Shown one piece after another: positions 29,115 through 41,590 of a stretch of 64,000 nt of DNA. A model generated the notes under the pieces. It saw only the letters and a list, made by a program, of their open reading frames with translations, ran no database searches and was not told where the DNA came from. Every line of letters begins with the position of its first letter. Positions within the stretch are counted from its first letter, which is position 1. Position numbers and translations under genes: made by a program. This stretch comes from Enterobacter hormaechei subsp. xiangfangensis (GTDB taxonomy: Bacteria > Pseudomonadota > Gammaproteobacteria > Enterobacterales > Enterobacteriaceae): the NCBI RefSeq assembly GCF_001729785.1, contig NZ_CP017183.1:124001-188000 (forward strand). Reading direction: 5' to 3'.

Positions 29115-30659
29115 TTATTCCACGATGAACAGCGGCTTGCCAGTCATCTCTTCAGGGATTTCCATACCCATCAGCGACAACATGGTTGGCGCGATGTCGG
29201 AAAGCTTGCCGCCTTCCACTGCTTTCACTGATTTATCACCCACATAAATCAGTGGAACAGGCAGGTTGGTATGGGCGGTATGTGCCTGACCGGTTGCCGG
29301 GTCACGCATCTGTTCTGCGTTACCGTGGTCAGCGGTAATCAGCAGTTGGCCGCCTACGGATTCAACCGCTTTCGCAACCTGCTCAACGCAGTGGTCCAGC
29401 GCTTCAACCGCTTTAACGGCTGCTTCCATCACGCCGGTGTGGCCCACCATATCGCCATTCGGATAGTTACAGATGATGGTATCGTATTTACCGCTTTGGA
29501 TCGCGGCCACCAGTTTTTCGGTCAGCTCCGCAGAGCTCATTTCTGGCTGGAGATCGTAAGTGGCGACTTTCGGTGAGTTAATCAGGATGCGGTCTTCGCC
29601 TTTAAACGGCTCTTCTACGCCGCCGTTAAAGAAGAATGTCACGTGCGCATACTTCTCAGTTTCGGAGATGCGCAGCTGCGTTTTGTCATTTTTCGCCATC
29701 CACTCGCCGAAGGTGTTTGCCAGCGAGGCGGGTGGATACGCGCATGGGGCTTTGATATCCGCTGCATATTCGGTCAACTGGATGAAATCAATCTTCGCCA
29801 CTTTCTTACGGGCGAAACCGTCGAAATCGCTGTTGACGAAGGCGCGGGTGATTTCGCGCGCGCGATCGGCACGGAAGTTCATGAAGATCAGCGCATCGCC
29901 ATCTTCCATGGCGGCATCGGCCTGGCCTTCAGCGCGGATCACGGTTGCCTTCACAAATTCGTCGTTTTCATCACGCGCGTAAGCCGCTTCCAGGCCTTCA
30001 ACGGCGGTCGGGAACTGGAACTCGCCTTTTGCCAGGGTCAGCAGATCATAGGCTTGCTCAACGCGGTCCCAGCGGTTGTCGCGGTCCATGGCATAGTAAC
30101 GACCAATGATGGACGCCACGCGGCCTTTGCCCAGTGCGGCAAATTTGTCTTCAAACGTTTCAAGAGAACCTTTTGCGCTGCGTGGCGGCGTATCGCGACC
30201 ATCCAGGAAGGCGTGCAGATAGATTTTTTCCGCACCGCGCTCAGCGGCCAGTTCTACCATCGCCATGATGTGATCTTCGTGGCTGTGAACACCGCCCGCA
30301 GAGAGCAGACCCATAATGTGAACGGCCTTGCCTGCGGCAACGGCTTTATCAACCGCTCCGGTGAGCGTTGGGTTGGCAAAGAATGTACGTTCTTTGATTT
30401 CAACGTCCAGGCGCGTCAGGTCCTGATAAACGATACGGCCCGCACCCAGGTTAACGTGACCCACTTCTGAGTTGCCCATCTGACGATCCGGCAGACCCAC
30501 TTCCAGGCCAGACGCATCAATCAGGGTGTGGGGACGTTTTGCCCATAGCGCATCCATAACCGGGGTTTTGGCGTTGAAAATGGCGTTATCCTGTTGATCT
30601 TCACGGTAGCCATAGCCATCCAGAATCACCAGTACCATAGGTTTTTTAGAAACCGACAT
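29115..30659 (-). CDS. gpmM: 2,3-bisphosphoglycerate-independent phosphoglycerate mutase
   Basis: GpmM interconverts 3- and 2-phosphoglycerate using two Mn ions. From ATG 30659 it is 514 residues, the E. coli length; an in-frame ATG nine codons upstream is not needed because GAGG precedes 30659. The phosphorylated serine is Ser64 in QMGNSEVGH, and metal ligands lie in LDGYGYRE at the N-terminus, and in [12 protein letters not shown]. It leads the gpmM-envC-yibQ unit and is divergent from yibN. Confidence 0.97.
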   Translation of the reverse strand: MSVSKKPMVLVILDGYGYREDQQDNAIFNAKTPVMDALWAKRPHTLIDASGLEVGLPDRQMGNSEVGHVNLGAGRIVYQDLTRLDVEIKERTFFANPTLTGAVDKAVAAGKAVHIMGLLSAGGVHSHEDHIMAMVELAAERGAEKIYLHAFLDGRDTPPRSAKGSLETFEDKFAALGKGRVASIIGRYYAMDRDNRWDRVEQAYDLLTLAKGEFQFPTAVEGLEAAYARDENDEFVKATVIRAEGQADAAMEDGDALIFMNFRADRAREITRAFVNSDFDGFARKKVAKIDFIQLTEYAADIKAPCAYPPASLANTFGEWMAKNDKTQLRISETEKYAHVTFFFNGGVEEPFKGEDRILINSPKVATYDLQPEMSSAELTEKLVAAIQSGKYDTIICNYPNGDMVGHTGVMEAAVKAVEALDHCVEQVAKAVESVGGQLLITADHGNAEQMRDPATGQAHTAHTNLPVPLIYVGDKSVKAVEGGKLSDIAPTMLSLMGMEIPEEMTGKPLFIVE

Positions 30660-30907
30660 TGCGACAACCTCATGCTCAAGAGACAAAAATTTTGCGTAAT
30701 TTTACTACAGCTGAATCGATAAAATAGCCGCAGAAGATCAAAGAAAGCGCGGGGGCAAGGCTGTTCTCAGGCCATTTTGAGGCTTTTTTTACGTGGCATG
30801 CCGCAGAAAATAGATTAGCTTTATGTCGCTGGCTGTATTTGCCACAGCGCACAGGTATACTCCTGTCCTGGTTTTTTTAATCACTTAGTCGGGAGTTGTT
30901 ACCCCCC

Positions 30908-31339
30908 ATGCAAGAAATTATGCAATTCGTTAGCCGCCACCCGGTTCTGAGCATCGCGTGGATTGGCCTGCTGGTCGCTGTACTGTTCACCACATTTAAG
31001 GGACTGACGTCTAAAATTAAGGTGATCACCCGCGGTGAAGCGACACGTCTGATCAACAAAGAGGACGCCGTGGTTGTCGATCTGCGTCAGCGCGACGATT
31101 TCCGCAAGGGCCATATTGCAGGTGCTATCAACCTGCTGCCAGCGGAAATTAAAGCGAACAACATTGGTGAGCTGGAGAAGCATAAAGCCCAGCCGATTAT
31201 TGTTGTTGACGGCACTGGCATGCAGGCGCAGGAATCTGCCAACGCACTGCATAAAGCAGGCTTTGAAAACGTAACGGTGCTGAAAGAAGGCATCTCCGGC
31301 TGGAGCGGGGAGAATCTTCCTTTAGTGCGCGGTAAATAA
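30908..31339 (+). CDS. yibN: Membrane-anchored rhodanese-homology protein YibN, lacking the active-site Cys
   Basis: The ATG at 30908 gives 143 residues, as in E. coli. One transmembrane helix at about residues 13-31 ([18 protein letters not shown]) is followed by a cytoplasmic rhodanese domain with [20 protein letters not shown] and GISGWSG. The loop that normally carries the catalytic Cys reads [10 protein letters not shown], and there is no cysteine anywhere in the protein, so sulfurtransferase activity by the usual mechanism is not expected. It heads yibN-grxC-secB-gpsA-cysE; a TATACT at 30856-30861 is a possible -10 element. Confidence 0.94.
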   Translation: MQEIMQFVSRHPVLSIAWIGLLVAVLFTTFKGLTSKIKVITRGEATRLINKEDAVVVDLRQRDDFRKGHIAGAINLLPAEIKANNIGELEKHKAQPIIVVDGTGMQAQESANALHKAGFENVTVLKEGISGWSGENLPLVRGK

Positions 31340-31350
31340 GGAGTTAAGTG

Positions 31351-31602
31351 ATGGCCAATATTGAGATCTACACCAAAGCAACGTGCCCGTTCTGCCACCG
31401 AGCGAAAGCGCTGCTGTCCAGCAAAGGCGTAACGTTCAAGGAACTGCCGATCGATGGTGACGCGATTAAACGCGAAGAGATGATCCAACGCAGTGGTCGC
31501 ACAACGGTTCCACAGATTTTTATTGATGCGCAGCACATTGGCGGCTGTGATGACTTGTATGCGCTCGACGCCCGTGGTGGACTCGATCCGCTGCTGAGCT
31601 AG
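31351..31602 (+). CDS. grxC: Glutaredoxin 3
   Basis: An 83-residue dithiol glutaredoxin reduced by glutathione. The active site CPFC is at residues 12-15, and the cis-Pro TTVPQIF and GSH-binding GGCDDLYAL segments are present. ATG 31351 follows AAGGAGTTAAG; the GTG three bases earlier is not needed. It follows yibN by 11 bases and precedes secB, as in E. coli. Confidence 0.97.
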   Translation: MANIEIYTKATCPFCHRAKALLSSKGVTFKELPIDGDAIKREEMIQRSGRTTVPQIFIDAQHIGGCDDLYALDARGGLDPLLS

Positions 31603-31633
31603 AGACTTTAGGACAATTAAAAAGGGTTTTTCC

Positions 31634-32101
31634 ATGTCAGAACAAAATAACACCGAGATGACTTTCCAGATCCAGCGCATCTACACCAAGGATGTCTCTT
31701 TCGAAGCGCCAAATGCGCCGCACGTTTTCCAGAAAGACTGGCAGCCAGAGGTTAAACTTGATCTGGATACCGCATCCACCCAGCTGGCGGATGATGTGTA
31801 TGAAGTCGTACTGCGTGTCACCGTGACCGCCTCTCTGGGCGAAGAAACTGCGTTCCTGTGCGAAGTTCAGCAGGGCGGTATCTTCTCCATCGGCGGCATC
31901 GAAGGTAACCAGATGGCGCATTGCCTGGGTGCATACTGCCCGAACATCCTGTTCCCGTATGCGCGTGAATGCATCACCAGCCTGGTTTCTCGCGGTACAT
32001 TCCCGCAACTGAACCTCGCGCCAGTAAACTTTGATGCGCTGTTCATGAACTATCTACAGCAGCAGGCTGGCGAAGGTGCCGAACAACATCAGGATGCCTG
32101 A
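31634..32101 (+). CDS. secB: Protein-export chaperone SecB
   Basis: SecB is a tetrameric cytosolic chaperone that keeps preproteins unfolded and hands them to SecA. The 155-residue sequence ([20 protein letters not shown]; acidic, SecA-binding beta-sheet face) matches the E. coli protein at full length. The stop overlaps the gpsA ATG by one base, so the two are translationally coupled. Confidence 0.98.
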   Translation: MSEQNNTEMTFQIQRIYTKDVSFEAPNAPHVFQKDWQPEVKLDLDTASTQLADDVYEVVLRVTVTASLGEETAFLCEVQQGGIFSIGGIEGNQMAHCLGAYCPNILFPYARECITSLVSRGTFPQLNLAPVNFDALFMNYLQQQAGEGAEQHQDA

Positions 32102-33120
32102 TGAGCACTGTTAATGCGTCAATGACTGTGATCGGTGCCGGCTCTTACGGCACCGCTCTTGCCATCACGCTGGCAAGAAATGGTCACGACGTGGTCCTGT
32201 GGGGCCACGATCCAAAACATATCGCGACGTTGCAACACGACCGCTGCAACGTGGCGTTTCTCCCGGACGTTCCGTTCCCTGACTCTCTCTATCTGGAAAG
32301 CGACCTCGCGACCGCGCTGGCGGCCAGCCGCAATATTCTGATTGTGGTGCCAAGCCACGTGTTTGGCGAAGTCCTGCGTCAGATTAAGCCGCTGATGCGT
32401 GCGGATGCGCGTATTGTGTGGGCGACGAAGGGGCTGGAAGCGGAAACCGGACGTCTGTTGCAGGACGTTGCCCGCGAAGCGCTGGGAACAGCGATCCCGC
32501 TGGCGGTGATCTCGGGGCCGACCTTTGCCAAAGAGCTGGCTGCGGGCTTGCCGACGGCGATCTCGCTGGCGTCCACCGACCAGGCATTTTCAGACGATCT
32601 TCAGCAACTGCTGCACTGCGGCAAAAGCTTCCGCGTGTACAGCAACCCCGATTTTATCGGCGTGCAGCTGGGCGGCGCGGTGAAGAACGTCATTGCCATC
32701 GGGGCCGGGATGTCTGACGGCATCGGTTTCGGCGCGAATGCGCGTACGGCGTTGATCACCCGTGGTCTGACCGAAATGTCCCGCCTGGGCGAAGCGCTGG
32801 GTGCCGATCCGGCCACTTTTATGGGAATGGCTGGGCTGGGCGACCTGGTGCTGACCTGCACCGATAACCAGTCGCGTAACCGCCGCTTTGGCATGATGCT
32901 CGGACAGGGCAGCGATGTAAAAAGCGCGCAGGAGAAGATTGGTCAGGTGGTTGAAGGCTATCGCAATACCAAAGAAGTTCGCGAATTGGCGCACCGTTTC
33001 GGTGTCGAAATGCCAATAACCGAGGAAATTTATCAGGTATTGTATTGCGGAAAAAATGCGCGCGAGGCAGCATTGACCTTATTAGGTCGTGCGCGCAAGG
33101 ACGAGCGCAGCAGCAATTAG
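32101..33120 (+). CDS. gpsA: sn-glycerol-3-phosphate dehydrogenase [NAD(P)+]
   Basis: GpsA reduces dihydroxyacetone phosphate to glycerol-3-phosphate, the phospholipid backbone. The 339-residue protein has the N-terminal NAD-binding [33 protein letters not shown], and the catalytic lysine in [14 protein letters not shown]. It lies between secB (one-base overlap) and cysE, the conserved enterobacterial order. Confidence 0.98.
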   Translation: MSTVNASMTVIGAGSYGTALAITLARNGHDVVLWGHDPKHIATLQHDRCNVAFLPDVPFPDSLYLESDLATALAASRNILIVVPSHVFGEVLRQIKPLMRADARIVWATKGLEAETGRLLQDVAREALGTAIPLAVISGPTFAKELAAGLPTAISLASTDQAFSDDLQQLLHCGKSFRVYSNPDFIGVQLGGAVKNVIAIGAGMSDGIGFGANARTALITRGLTEMSRLGEALGADPATFMGMAGLGDLVLTCTDNQSRNRRFGMMLGQGSDVKSAQEKIGQVVEGYRNTKEVRELAHRFGVEMPITEEIYQVLYCGKNAREAALTLLGRARKDERSSN

Positions 33121-33195
33121 CCGGGAAGTATCGTCACCTGAATGACCCAGCCAGCGCAGAACTGGCTGGTCATTAACTATCGTCTGGAGCAAGCA

Positions 33196-34017
33196 ATGCC
33201 GTGTGAAGAACTGGATATCGTCTGGAATAATATTAAAGCCGAAGCCCGAGCTTTGGCCGACTGTGAGCCCATGCTGGCCAGTTTCTATCACGCGACGCTA
33301 CTTAAGCACGAAAATCTCGGCAGCGCCCTGAGCTATATGCTCGCCAATAAACTGGCTTCCCCTATCATGCCTGCTATTGCCATTCGCGAGGTGGTTGAAG
33401 AGGCCTACGCCGCAGATCCGGAGATGATTGCTTCTGCCGCCTGCGACATTCAGGCCGTGCGTACGCGTGACCCGGCGGTGGATAAATACTCCACGCCGCT
33501 ACTGTATCTCAAAGGATTCCACGCCTTACAGGCGTACCGCATCGGCCACTGGTTATGGAATGAGGGACGCCGCGCGCTGGCCATCTTTCTTCAAAACCAG
33601 GTTTCCGTGACCTTCCAGGTCGATATTCATCCGGCGGCGAAAATTGGCCGTGGGATCATGCTCGACCACGCCACCGGCATTGTTGTCGGTGAAACGGCGG
33701 TGATCGAAGATGACGTGTCGATCCTGCAATCCGTTACGCTGGGCGGTACCGGTAAAACCAGCGGCGATCGCCATCCGAAAATTCGTGAAGGGGTGATGAT
33801 TGGCGCGGGTGCTAAAATCCTCGGCAATATTGAAGTCGGACGCGGCGCGAAGATTGGCGCGGGGTCGGTTGTGCTCCAGCCTGTACCGCCGCACACCACC
33901 GCCGCTGGCGTCCCGGCGCGCATCGTCGGTAAGCCAGACAGCGATAAGCCGTCGATGGATATGGATCAGCACTTCAACGGTATTCACCACACCTTCGAAT
34001 ACGGCGACGGCATCTGA
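33196..34017 (+). CDS. cysE: Serine O-acetyltransferase
   Basis: CysE makes O-acetylserine from serine and acetyl-CoA, the committed step of cysteine synthesis, and forms the cysteine synthase complex through its C-terminal tail ending in Ile. ATG 33196 gives 273 residues; a longer frame from 33142 is not used since CTGGAGC precedes 33196. The left-handed beta-helix repeats (GVMIGAGAKILGNIEVGRGAKIGAGS, here split across lines of the fold) and catalytic HPAAKIGRGIMLDHATG are present. The C-terminus is FEYGDGI. Unusually, its downstream neighbour is ppiC rather than trmL as in E. coli K-12. Confidence 0.97.
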   Translation: MPCEELDIVWNNIKAEARALADCEPMLASFYHATLLKHENLGSALSYMLANKLASPIMPAIAIREVVEEAYAADPEMIASAACDIQAVRTRDPAVDKYSTPLLYLKGFHALQAYRIGHWLWNEGRRALAIFLQNQVSVTFQVDIHPAAKIGRGIMLDHATGIVVGETAVIEDDVSILQSVTLGGTGKTSGDRHPKIREGVMIGAGAKILGNIEVGRGAKIGAGSVVLQPVPPHTTAAGVPARIVGKPDSDKPSMDMDQHFNGIHHTFEYGDGI

Positions 34018-34037
34018 ACGCCGGAACAGCCAAATAA

Positions 34038-34069
34038 AAAAGCCCGGTGAGTCAATGCACCGGGCTTTT
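34038..34069. terminator. Bidirectional terminator shared by cysE and ppiC
   Basis: AAAAGCCCGGTG (34038-34049) pairs perfectly with CACCGGGCTTTT (34058-34069) across an eight-base loop. It has flanking A and T tracts on both strands and lies between two convergent genes. Confidence 0.92.
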
Positions 34070-34071
34070 GA

Positions 34072-36463
<2,392 letters not shown>

Positions 36464-36469
36464 CTATTT

Positions 36470-36502
36470 GTAGGCCGGGTAAGGCGAAGCCGCCACCCGG
36501 CA
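36470..36502. repeat. Single REP element between rep and gppA
   Basis: One REP palindrome (GCCGGGTAAGGCGAAGCCGCCACCCGGC type) occupies the 50-base convergent spacer. It resembles the units at 2241-2310 and 63455-63533. Confidence 0.85.
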
Positions 36503-36513
36503 CGCTTCAAGGG

Positions 36514-37998
36514 TCACTTCACATCAAGCGCCCAGTGCACATAGCTCTGCCACTGGTACTCCTGCTCAATCAGTTCCGCCCCAAGGGGATGATCCTCAAG
36601 CCAGTTTTCCGGTAGCGTCAGCGTCAGTTTCTCCTCGTCTGCCGCCAGCGTAATGGCTGGCAGCAAATCATCTCGACGCCGACTGGCAAACAAGATCGCC
36701 AGCCGAAGCAGACGACACAGATGCTCCGCCACGCGCGGCGGCACAGCGTTCTGCTGGTGAAGGGAAGAGAGATCGACGGCGTTAGTCTGATTCAGCAGCA
36801 GGGTGGCCAGCAGCTTCTTCTGGGCGGGCGTATAACCCGGCAAATCGAGATTACGCACCAGCCAGGCCGCGTGCAGCGGTGCCTGCTTGTACTCCACGCT
36901 GAGACCAATTTCATGTAGCGCACAGGCGCTTAGCAACAGATCGCGGCTTAACGGTTCAATATCCCAGCTTTTTTTCACCTGATCGGCAAACTGTGACGCC
37001 AGTTGACTCACTCTCTGCGCCTGGTCGGTATCCACAATAAAGCGGCGTTGAACGTTACGCAGCGTACGGCTACGGATGTCCTGATCGACCGACTGGTGCA
37101 GCATTCCGTAGACCAGACCTTCACGCAGCGCACCGCCTGCCAGGGTCATACACTGGATATTAAGCTCGGTGAAAATGGCGATTAGAATGGCGAGCCCACT
37201 GGGGAAAACCAGCGCGCGTTCAAGCGTCAGCCCTTCTATTTCAAGCTCTTCCAGACGACCACACTGGATGGCGCGCTGTTTAAGCTGCTGGAGTTTGGCA
37301 AGCGTGATCCGCTCGTCCATCCCCTGTGCCATCATGATTTCCTGCAACGCCTGCACGGTTCCGGACGCGCCGACACACACTTTCCAGCCGTGATAGCGCA
37401 GTTCGTCCATGACCGGGCGCAGGACCGCACGCGCCGCGTTTTCCGCCTCGTCAAAATTCTCTTTGGCAAGGTTTCGATCGGTAAAGTAGCGTTCCAGCCA
37501 GGTCACACAGCCCATTGACAGGCTGAAGAGCGACGTCGCCTGCGCGCCTGTGCCCGTGACCAGTTCGGTACTGGCGCCACCGATATCGACCACCAGACGA
37601 CGATCGTCGCCGCCGGTCGTATGCGCCACACCCTGATAAATCAGACGCGCTTCTTCTTCACCGCTGATGACCTGCACCGGACAGCCCAGAATTTCCTGTG
37701 CTCTGGCAATGAAATCGCCAGCGTTAACCGCCAGACGTAGGGTCGCCGTGGCAACAACGCGAATTTGACTGAGCGGGATATCCTGTAAACGTTCTGCAAA
37801 CAGACGCAGACACTGCCAGCCACGTTCCATGGCTTCCGGGGAGAGATGATTATCGCTGCTCAGGCCCGCCGCGAGGCGGACCTTGCGCTTAATGCGCGTC
37901 AGCGTTTGTATGCTTCCCGCCACCTCGCGCACAACCAGCATATGAAAACTATTCGAACCGAGATCAATTGCCGCATAAAGCGAGGTGGAGCTGAGCAT
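36514..37998 (-). CDS. gppA: Guanosine-5'-triphosphate,3'-diphosphate pyrophosphatase
   Basis: GppA converts pppGpp to ppGpp in the stringent response and has exopolyphosphatase activity. The 494-residue protein starts with the actin-like fold [16 protein letters not shown], has the second phosphate loop [14 protein letters not shown], and a C-terminal HD-like helical region (ALHEIGLSV). Length equals E. coli GppA. It is six bases downstream of rhlB and probably co-transcribed with it. Confidence 0.97.
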   Translation of the reverse strand: MLSSTSLYAAIDLGSNSFHMLVVREVAGSIQTLTRIKRKVRLAAGLSSDNHLSPEAMERGWQCLRLFAERLQDIPLSQIRVVATATLRLAVNAGDFIARAQEILGCPVQVISGEEEARLIYQGVAHTTGGDDRRLVVDIGGASTELVTGTGAQATSLFSLSMGCVTWLERYFTDRNLAKENFDEAENAARAVLRPVMDELRYHGWKVCVGASGTVQALQEIMMAQGMDERITLAKLQQLKQRAIQCGRLEELEIEGLTLERALVFPSGLAILIAIFTELNIQCMTLAGGALREGLVYGMLHQSVDQDIRSRTLRNVQRRFIVDTDQAQRVSQLASQFADQVKKSWDIEPLSRDLLLSACALHEIGLSVEYKQAPLHAAWLVRNLDLPGYTPAQKKLLATLLLNQTNAVDLSSLHQQNAVPPRVAEHLCRLLRLAILFASRRRDDLLPAITLAADEEKLTLTLPENWLEDHPLGAELIEQEYQWQSYVHWALDVK

Positions 37999-38004
37999 AT
38001 TTTC

Positions 38005-39273
38005 TTAACCTGAACGACGACGATTACGCGGTGCACCGCCGGAACGACGCGGGCCATTGCCGGAGCGTGGACGTGTAAGGCGCTTAGGTGGCGGCAACTC
38101 GCTTAACAGCGCTTCCGGATTGTATTTGCTCTGTGGAATAGAGTGACCGATGTAGGTCTCAATGGCCGGAAGGTTCAGCGCATACTCTTCACACGCAAGG
38201 CTGATGGAGTGACCGCTTGCGCCTGCACGACCAGTACGACCGATACGGTGTACATAGTCTTCACAGTCATCTGGCAGGTCATAGTTAAAGACGTGCGTCA
38301 CGGCTGGAATGTGCAGGCCACGGGCCGCCACGTCGGTCGCGACCAGAATATCAAGGTCGCCACGAGTAAATTCGTCGAGAATGCGCAGGCGTTTTTTCTG
38401 CGCCACGTCGCCGGTCAGCAGACCCACACGGTGACCATCTGCCGCCAGGTGTCCCCAGATATCTTCACAGCGGTGTTTGGTGTTCGCGAAGATAATCGCG
38501 CGATCCGGCCACTCTTCTTCGATCAGGGTTTGCAACAGGCGCATTTTCTCTTCATTAGAAGGATAAAAAAGCTCTTCTTTAATGCGGTGCCCGGTTTTCT
38601 GCTCCGGTTCTACTTCCACATATTCCGCGTTGTTCATCTGCTCGAATGCGAGTTCACGTACGCGGTATGACAGGGTTGCGGAGAACAGCATGTTCAGACG
38701 CTGGTTTGCCGCAGGCATACGGCGGAACAGCCAGCGGATGTCTTTAATGAAGCCCAGATCGTACATGCGGTCTGCTTCATCCAGCACCACGACCTGGATT
38801 GCGCCGAGGTTGATATGGTTCTGTTTGGCGTAGTCGATAAGACGGCCGGTGGTCCCAATCAGGATATCGACGCCGCTTTCCAGCACTTTCAGCTGTTTAT
38901 CGTAGCCGTCGCCGCCATAGGCCAGGCCAAGTTTCAGGCCGGTGGCTTGCGCCAGGGGCTCAGCGTCTGCGTGGATCTGTACCGCCAGTTCTCGCGTCGG
39001 GGCCATAATTAGCGCGCGCGGCTGGTTAACTTTGCGGTCTGCAATCGCTGGGTGAGAAAGTAAATAATGAAACGTTGACGTTAAAAACGCCATCGTTTTG
39101 CCAGTACCGGTTTGCGCCTGCCCTGCAACATCGCGACCGGCCAGCGTCAGCGGCAGGGCGAGAGCCTGAATGGGCGTGCAGTTATGAAACCCTTTAGTTT
39201 CAAGGGCTTCGATCACCTTTGGGTGCAGGGCGAAGTCGGAAAACTTCTGTTCTGTTAAATGTGTTTTGCTCAT
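38005..39273 (-). CDS. rhlB: DEAD-box ATP-dependent RNA helicase RhlB
   Basis: RhlB unwinds structured RNA as part of the RNase E degradosome. The 422-residue protein has the Q motif ([19 protein letters not shown] followed by [10 protein letters not shown]), Walker [23 protein letters not shown], and [10 protein letters not shown]. The C-terminal tail is Arg/Gly/Pro-rich ([21 protein letters not shown]), an RNA-binding extension also seen in E. coli. It is divergent from trxA and upstream of gppA. Confidence 0.98.
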   Translation of the reverse strand: MSKTHLTEQKFSDFALHPKVIEALETKGFHNCTPIQALALPLTLAGRDVAGQAQTGTGKTMAFLTSTFHYLLSHPAIADRKVNQPRALIMAPTRELAVQIHADAEPLAQATGLKLGLAYGGDGYDKQLKVLESGVDILIGTTGRLIDYAKQNHINLGAIQVVVLDEADRMYDLGFIKDIRWLFRRMPAANQRLNMLFSATLSYRVRELAFEQMNNAEYVEVEPEQKTGHRIKEELFYPSNEEKMRLLQTLIEEEWPDRAIIFANTKHRCEDIWGHLAADGHRVGLLTGDVAQKKRLRILDEFTRGDLDILVATDVAARGLHIPAVTHVFNYDLPDDCEDYVHRIGRTGRAGASGHSISLACEEYALNLPAIETYIGHSIPQSKYNPEALLSELPPPKRLTRPRSGNGPRRSGGAPRNRRRSG

Positions 39274-39417
39274 AGTGTGGTAGAATATCAGCTTACTATT
39301 GCTTTACGAAAGCGTATCCGGTGAAATAAAGTCAACCTTTAGTTGGTTAATGCGACATCAACACGTCGTTGGTGGAGACAAAACCAACGTACCAGGCTTA
39401 TTCCTGTGGAGTTATAT

Positions 39418-39747
39418 ATGAGCGATAAAATTATTCACCTGACTGACGACAGTTTTGACACGGACGTACTTAAAGCTGACGGGCTGATCCTCGTTGATTT
39501 CTGGGCTGAATGGTGTGGTCCTTGCAAAATGATCGCTCCGATTCTGGATGAAATCGCTGACGAATATCAGGGCAAACTGACCGTTGCCAAGCTGAACATC
39601 GACCAGAACCCGGGCACCGCGCCAAAATACGGTATCCGTGGCATCCCGACCCTGCTGCTGTTCAAGAACGGTGACGTGGCAGCGACCAAAGTGGGCGCAC
39701 TGTCCAAAGGTCAACTGAAAGAGTTCCTGGACGCTAACCTGGCGTAA
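39418..39747 (+). CDS. trxA: Thioredoxin 1
   Basis: The 109-residue protein contains the WCGPC active site at residues 32-36 and is nearly identical to E. coli thioredoxin, which reduces disulfides of ribonucleotide reductase, PAPS reductase and others. ATG 39418 follows GTGGAGTTATAT and is used in preference to an upstream in-frame start at 39343, which would add 25 unrelated residues. It lies between divergent rhlB and the rho leader. Confidence 0.98.
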   Translation: MSDKIIHLTDDSFDTDVLKADGLILVDFWAEWCGPCKMIAPILDEIADEYQGKLTVAKLNIDQNPGTAPKYGIRGIPTLLLFKNGDVAATKVGALSKGQLKEFLDANLA

Positions 39748-39761
39748 GGTTTCTCAGCTGA

Positions 39762-39799
39762 GCGTCCAGAGCGCCTAATTAACGGCGAGATCTGGACGC
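39762..39799 (+). terminator. Long stem-loop after trxA
   Basis: GCGTCCAGA (39762-39770) pairs perfectly with TCTGGACGC (39791-39799), with a further GCGCC/GGCG pairing inside. It begins 14 bases after the trxA stop. No clear T tract follows, so it may be a 3'-end stabiliser rather than a strong terminator. Confidence 0.5.
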
Positions 39800-39898
39800 C
39801 CGGCTTTAGTCGTGCTAAGTTAGCTATGACTACGTTTTAAACATATCTTGTTGTTTGAATCTTGTTTTACCCGATACTTCCCGTTGTTAACATAAACA

Positions 39899-40000
39899 GT
39901 GCGTGAAGTTGCTAGATTCCGGGCTTGTCACTCAATCCGTCTTGTCGTTTCAGTTCTGCGTTCTTTCCCTGTGACCAGACAGCGAACAGACATGAGGTGA
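39899..40000 (+). CDS. rhoL: Possible rho leader peptide (RhoL-like), frame uncertain
   Basis: A GTG at 39899 opens a 33-codon frame ending TGA 39998-40000, with the C-terminus PVTRQRTDMR resembling the end of the E. coli 33-residue RhoL peptide. However the stretch that is best conserved at DNA level (39926-39960) is read here in a different frame from that in E. coli, as I remember it. A second candidate, GTG 39903 to TGA 39973 (23 codons), also exists. Neither has a convincing ribosome site. The peptide may be degenerate or not translated here. Confidence 0.35.
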   Translation: MREVARFRACHSIRLVVSVLRSFPVTRQRTDMR

Positions 40001-40088
40001 TGGCCGCTAAACAGGCATGGATGACCCTGCCATACCATTCACAACATTAAGTTCGAGAATCACCCCGAGTTTAAGAACCCACACCATT

Positions 40089-41348
40089 ATGAATCTTACC
40101 GAATTAAAGAATACGCCGGTTTCTGAGCTGATCACTCTCGGCGAAAATATGGGACTGGAAAACCAGGCTCGTATGCGCAAGCAGGACATCATTTTCGCCA
40201 TCCTGAAGCAGCACGCTAAGAGTGGCGAAGATATCTTTGGCGACGGTGTGCTGGAGATACTGCAAGACGGATTTGGTTTCCTCCGCTCCGCAGACAGCTC
40301 CTACCTCGCCGGCCCTGACGACATCTACGTATCCCCTAGCCAAATCCGCCGTTTCAACCTCCGCACTGGTGACACCATTTCAGGTAAGATTCGTCCTCCA
40401 AAAGAGGGTGAACGCTACTTTGCGCTGTTGAAGGTTAACGAAGTTAACTACGACAAACCGGAAAACTCCCGCAATAAGATCCTGTTCGAGAACTTAACGC
40501 CGCTGCACGCGAACTCTCGCCTGCGCATGGAGCGTGGTAACGGGTCTACTGAAGACTTAACCGCGCGTGTGCTGGATCTGGCATCGCCAATTGGTCGTGG
40601 CCAGCGTGGTCTGATTGTAGCGCCGCCAAAAGCCGGTAAAACCATGCTGCTGCAAAACATCGCGCAGAGCATTGCTTACAACCACCCAGACTGTGTGCTG
40701 ATGGTGCTGCTGATTGACGAACGTCCGGAAGAAGTGACCGAGATGCAGCGTCTGGTGAAAGGGGAAGTGGTTGCGTCTACCTTCGACGAGCCTGCTTCCC
40801 GCCACGTTCAGGTTGCGGAAATGGTTATCGAGAAGGCGAAACGCCTGGTTGAGCACAAGAAAGATGTGATCATCCTGCTCGACTCCATCACCCGTCTGGC
40901 GCGTGCCTACAACACCGTGGTGCCGGCTTCCGGTAAAGTACTGACCGGTGGTGTGGATGCCAACGCCCTGCATCGTCCGAAGCGTTTCTTCGGTGCGGCG
41001 CGTAACGTGGAAGAGGGCGGTAGCCTGACCATTATCGCGACGGCGCTGATCGATACCGGCTCCAAAATGGACGAAGTTATCTACGAAGAGTTCAAAGGTA
41101 CAGGCAACATGGAACTGCACCTTTCTCGTAAAATCGCAGAAAAACGCGTCTTCCCGGCGATCGACTACAACCGTTCCGGTACCCGTAAAGAAGAGCTGCT
41201 TACCACTCAGGAAGAGCTTCAGAAAATGTGGATCCTGCGCAAAATCATCCATCCAATGGGCGAAATCGACGCAATGGAATTCCTCATCAACAAACTGGCG
41301 ATGACCAAAACGAACGACGATTTCTTCGACATGATGAAACGCTCGTAA
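40089..41348 (+). CDS. rho: Transcription termination factor Rho
   Basis: Rho is a hexameric RNA-dependent ATPase that terminates transcription. ATG 40089 ([15 protein letters not shown]) gives 419 residues, the E. coli length; the frame extends upstream to 40017 without support. The N-terminal RNA-binding OB fold contains GFGFLRS and [12 protein letters not shown], Walker A is APPKAGKTM, and [14 protein letters not shown], the Q-loop region and [14 protein letters not shown] (R-loop) follow. It is transcribed alone and ends at a strong terminator. Confidence 0.98.
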   Translation: MNLTELKNTPVSELITLGENMGLENQARMRKQDIIFAILKQHAKSGEDIFGDGVLEILQDGFGFLRSADSSYLAGPDDIYVSPSQIRRFNLRTGDTISGKIRPPKEGERYFALLKVNEVNYDKPENSRNKILFENLTPLHANSRLRMERGNGSTEDLTARVLDLASPIGRGQRGLIVAPPKAGKTMLLQNIAQSIAYNHPDCVLMVLLIDERPEEVTEMQRLVKGEVVASTFDEPASRHVQVAEMVIEKAKRLVEHKKDVIILLDSITRLARAYNTVVPASGKVLTGGVDANALHRPKRFFGAARNVEEGGSLTIIATALIDTGSKMDEVIYEEFKGTGNMELHLSRKIAEKRVFPAIDYNRSGTRKEELLTTQEELQKMWILRKIIHPMGEIDAMEFLINKLAMTKTNDDFFDMMKRS

Positions 41349-41365
41349 CGCAAATAATCCCAGTA

Positions 41366-41396
41366 AACGCCACGTTTTTACGTGGCGTTTTTTATT
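41366..41396 (+). terminator. Intrinsic terminator of rho
   Basis: AACGCCACG (41366-41374) pairs with CGTGGCGTT (41381-41389) around a six-base T-rich loop, followed by T6. It separates rho from the ECA operon. Confidence 0.92.
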
Positions 41397-41590
41397 TATG
41401 GACTATACGCTATTACCACACACTCCCAATTTTGACCTGTCGGTGCGACAATAAGAATGTTTGCACAGTCAAAGAAATAATTGATTGAAAAACATACAAA
41501 GAGAGTTGTGAGAAGCCATCTTTAATCCTTCTGAGGCAGTGGCTTCATGGTTATACTTCCGGGACTAACATTTGTTGAGAGCAATCCATT

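Larger units (their letters stand above)
39748..40088 (+). promoter_or_regulatory. trxA-rho intergenic region and rho leader
   Basis: This 341-base gap holds the stem-loop at 39762-39799, probable rho promoter sequence around 39805-39900 (AT-rich, no unambiguous hexamer pair) and the rho mRNA leader. The leader is pyrimidine-rich around 39925-39975. In E. coli the leader is the site where Rho terminates its own transcription and also encodes the RhoL peptide; the conserved leader sequence around 39926-39960 suggests the same autoregulation. Confidence 0.6.

Noticed and set aside
29643..30470. Open frame of 275 codons on the plus strand over gpmM
   Set aside because: Antisense shadow of a highly expressed, strongly codon-biased gene.
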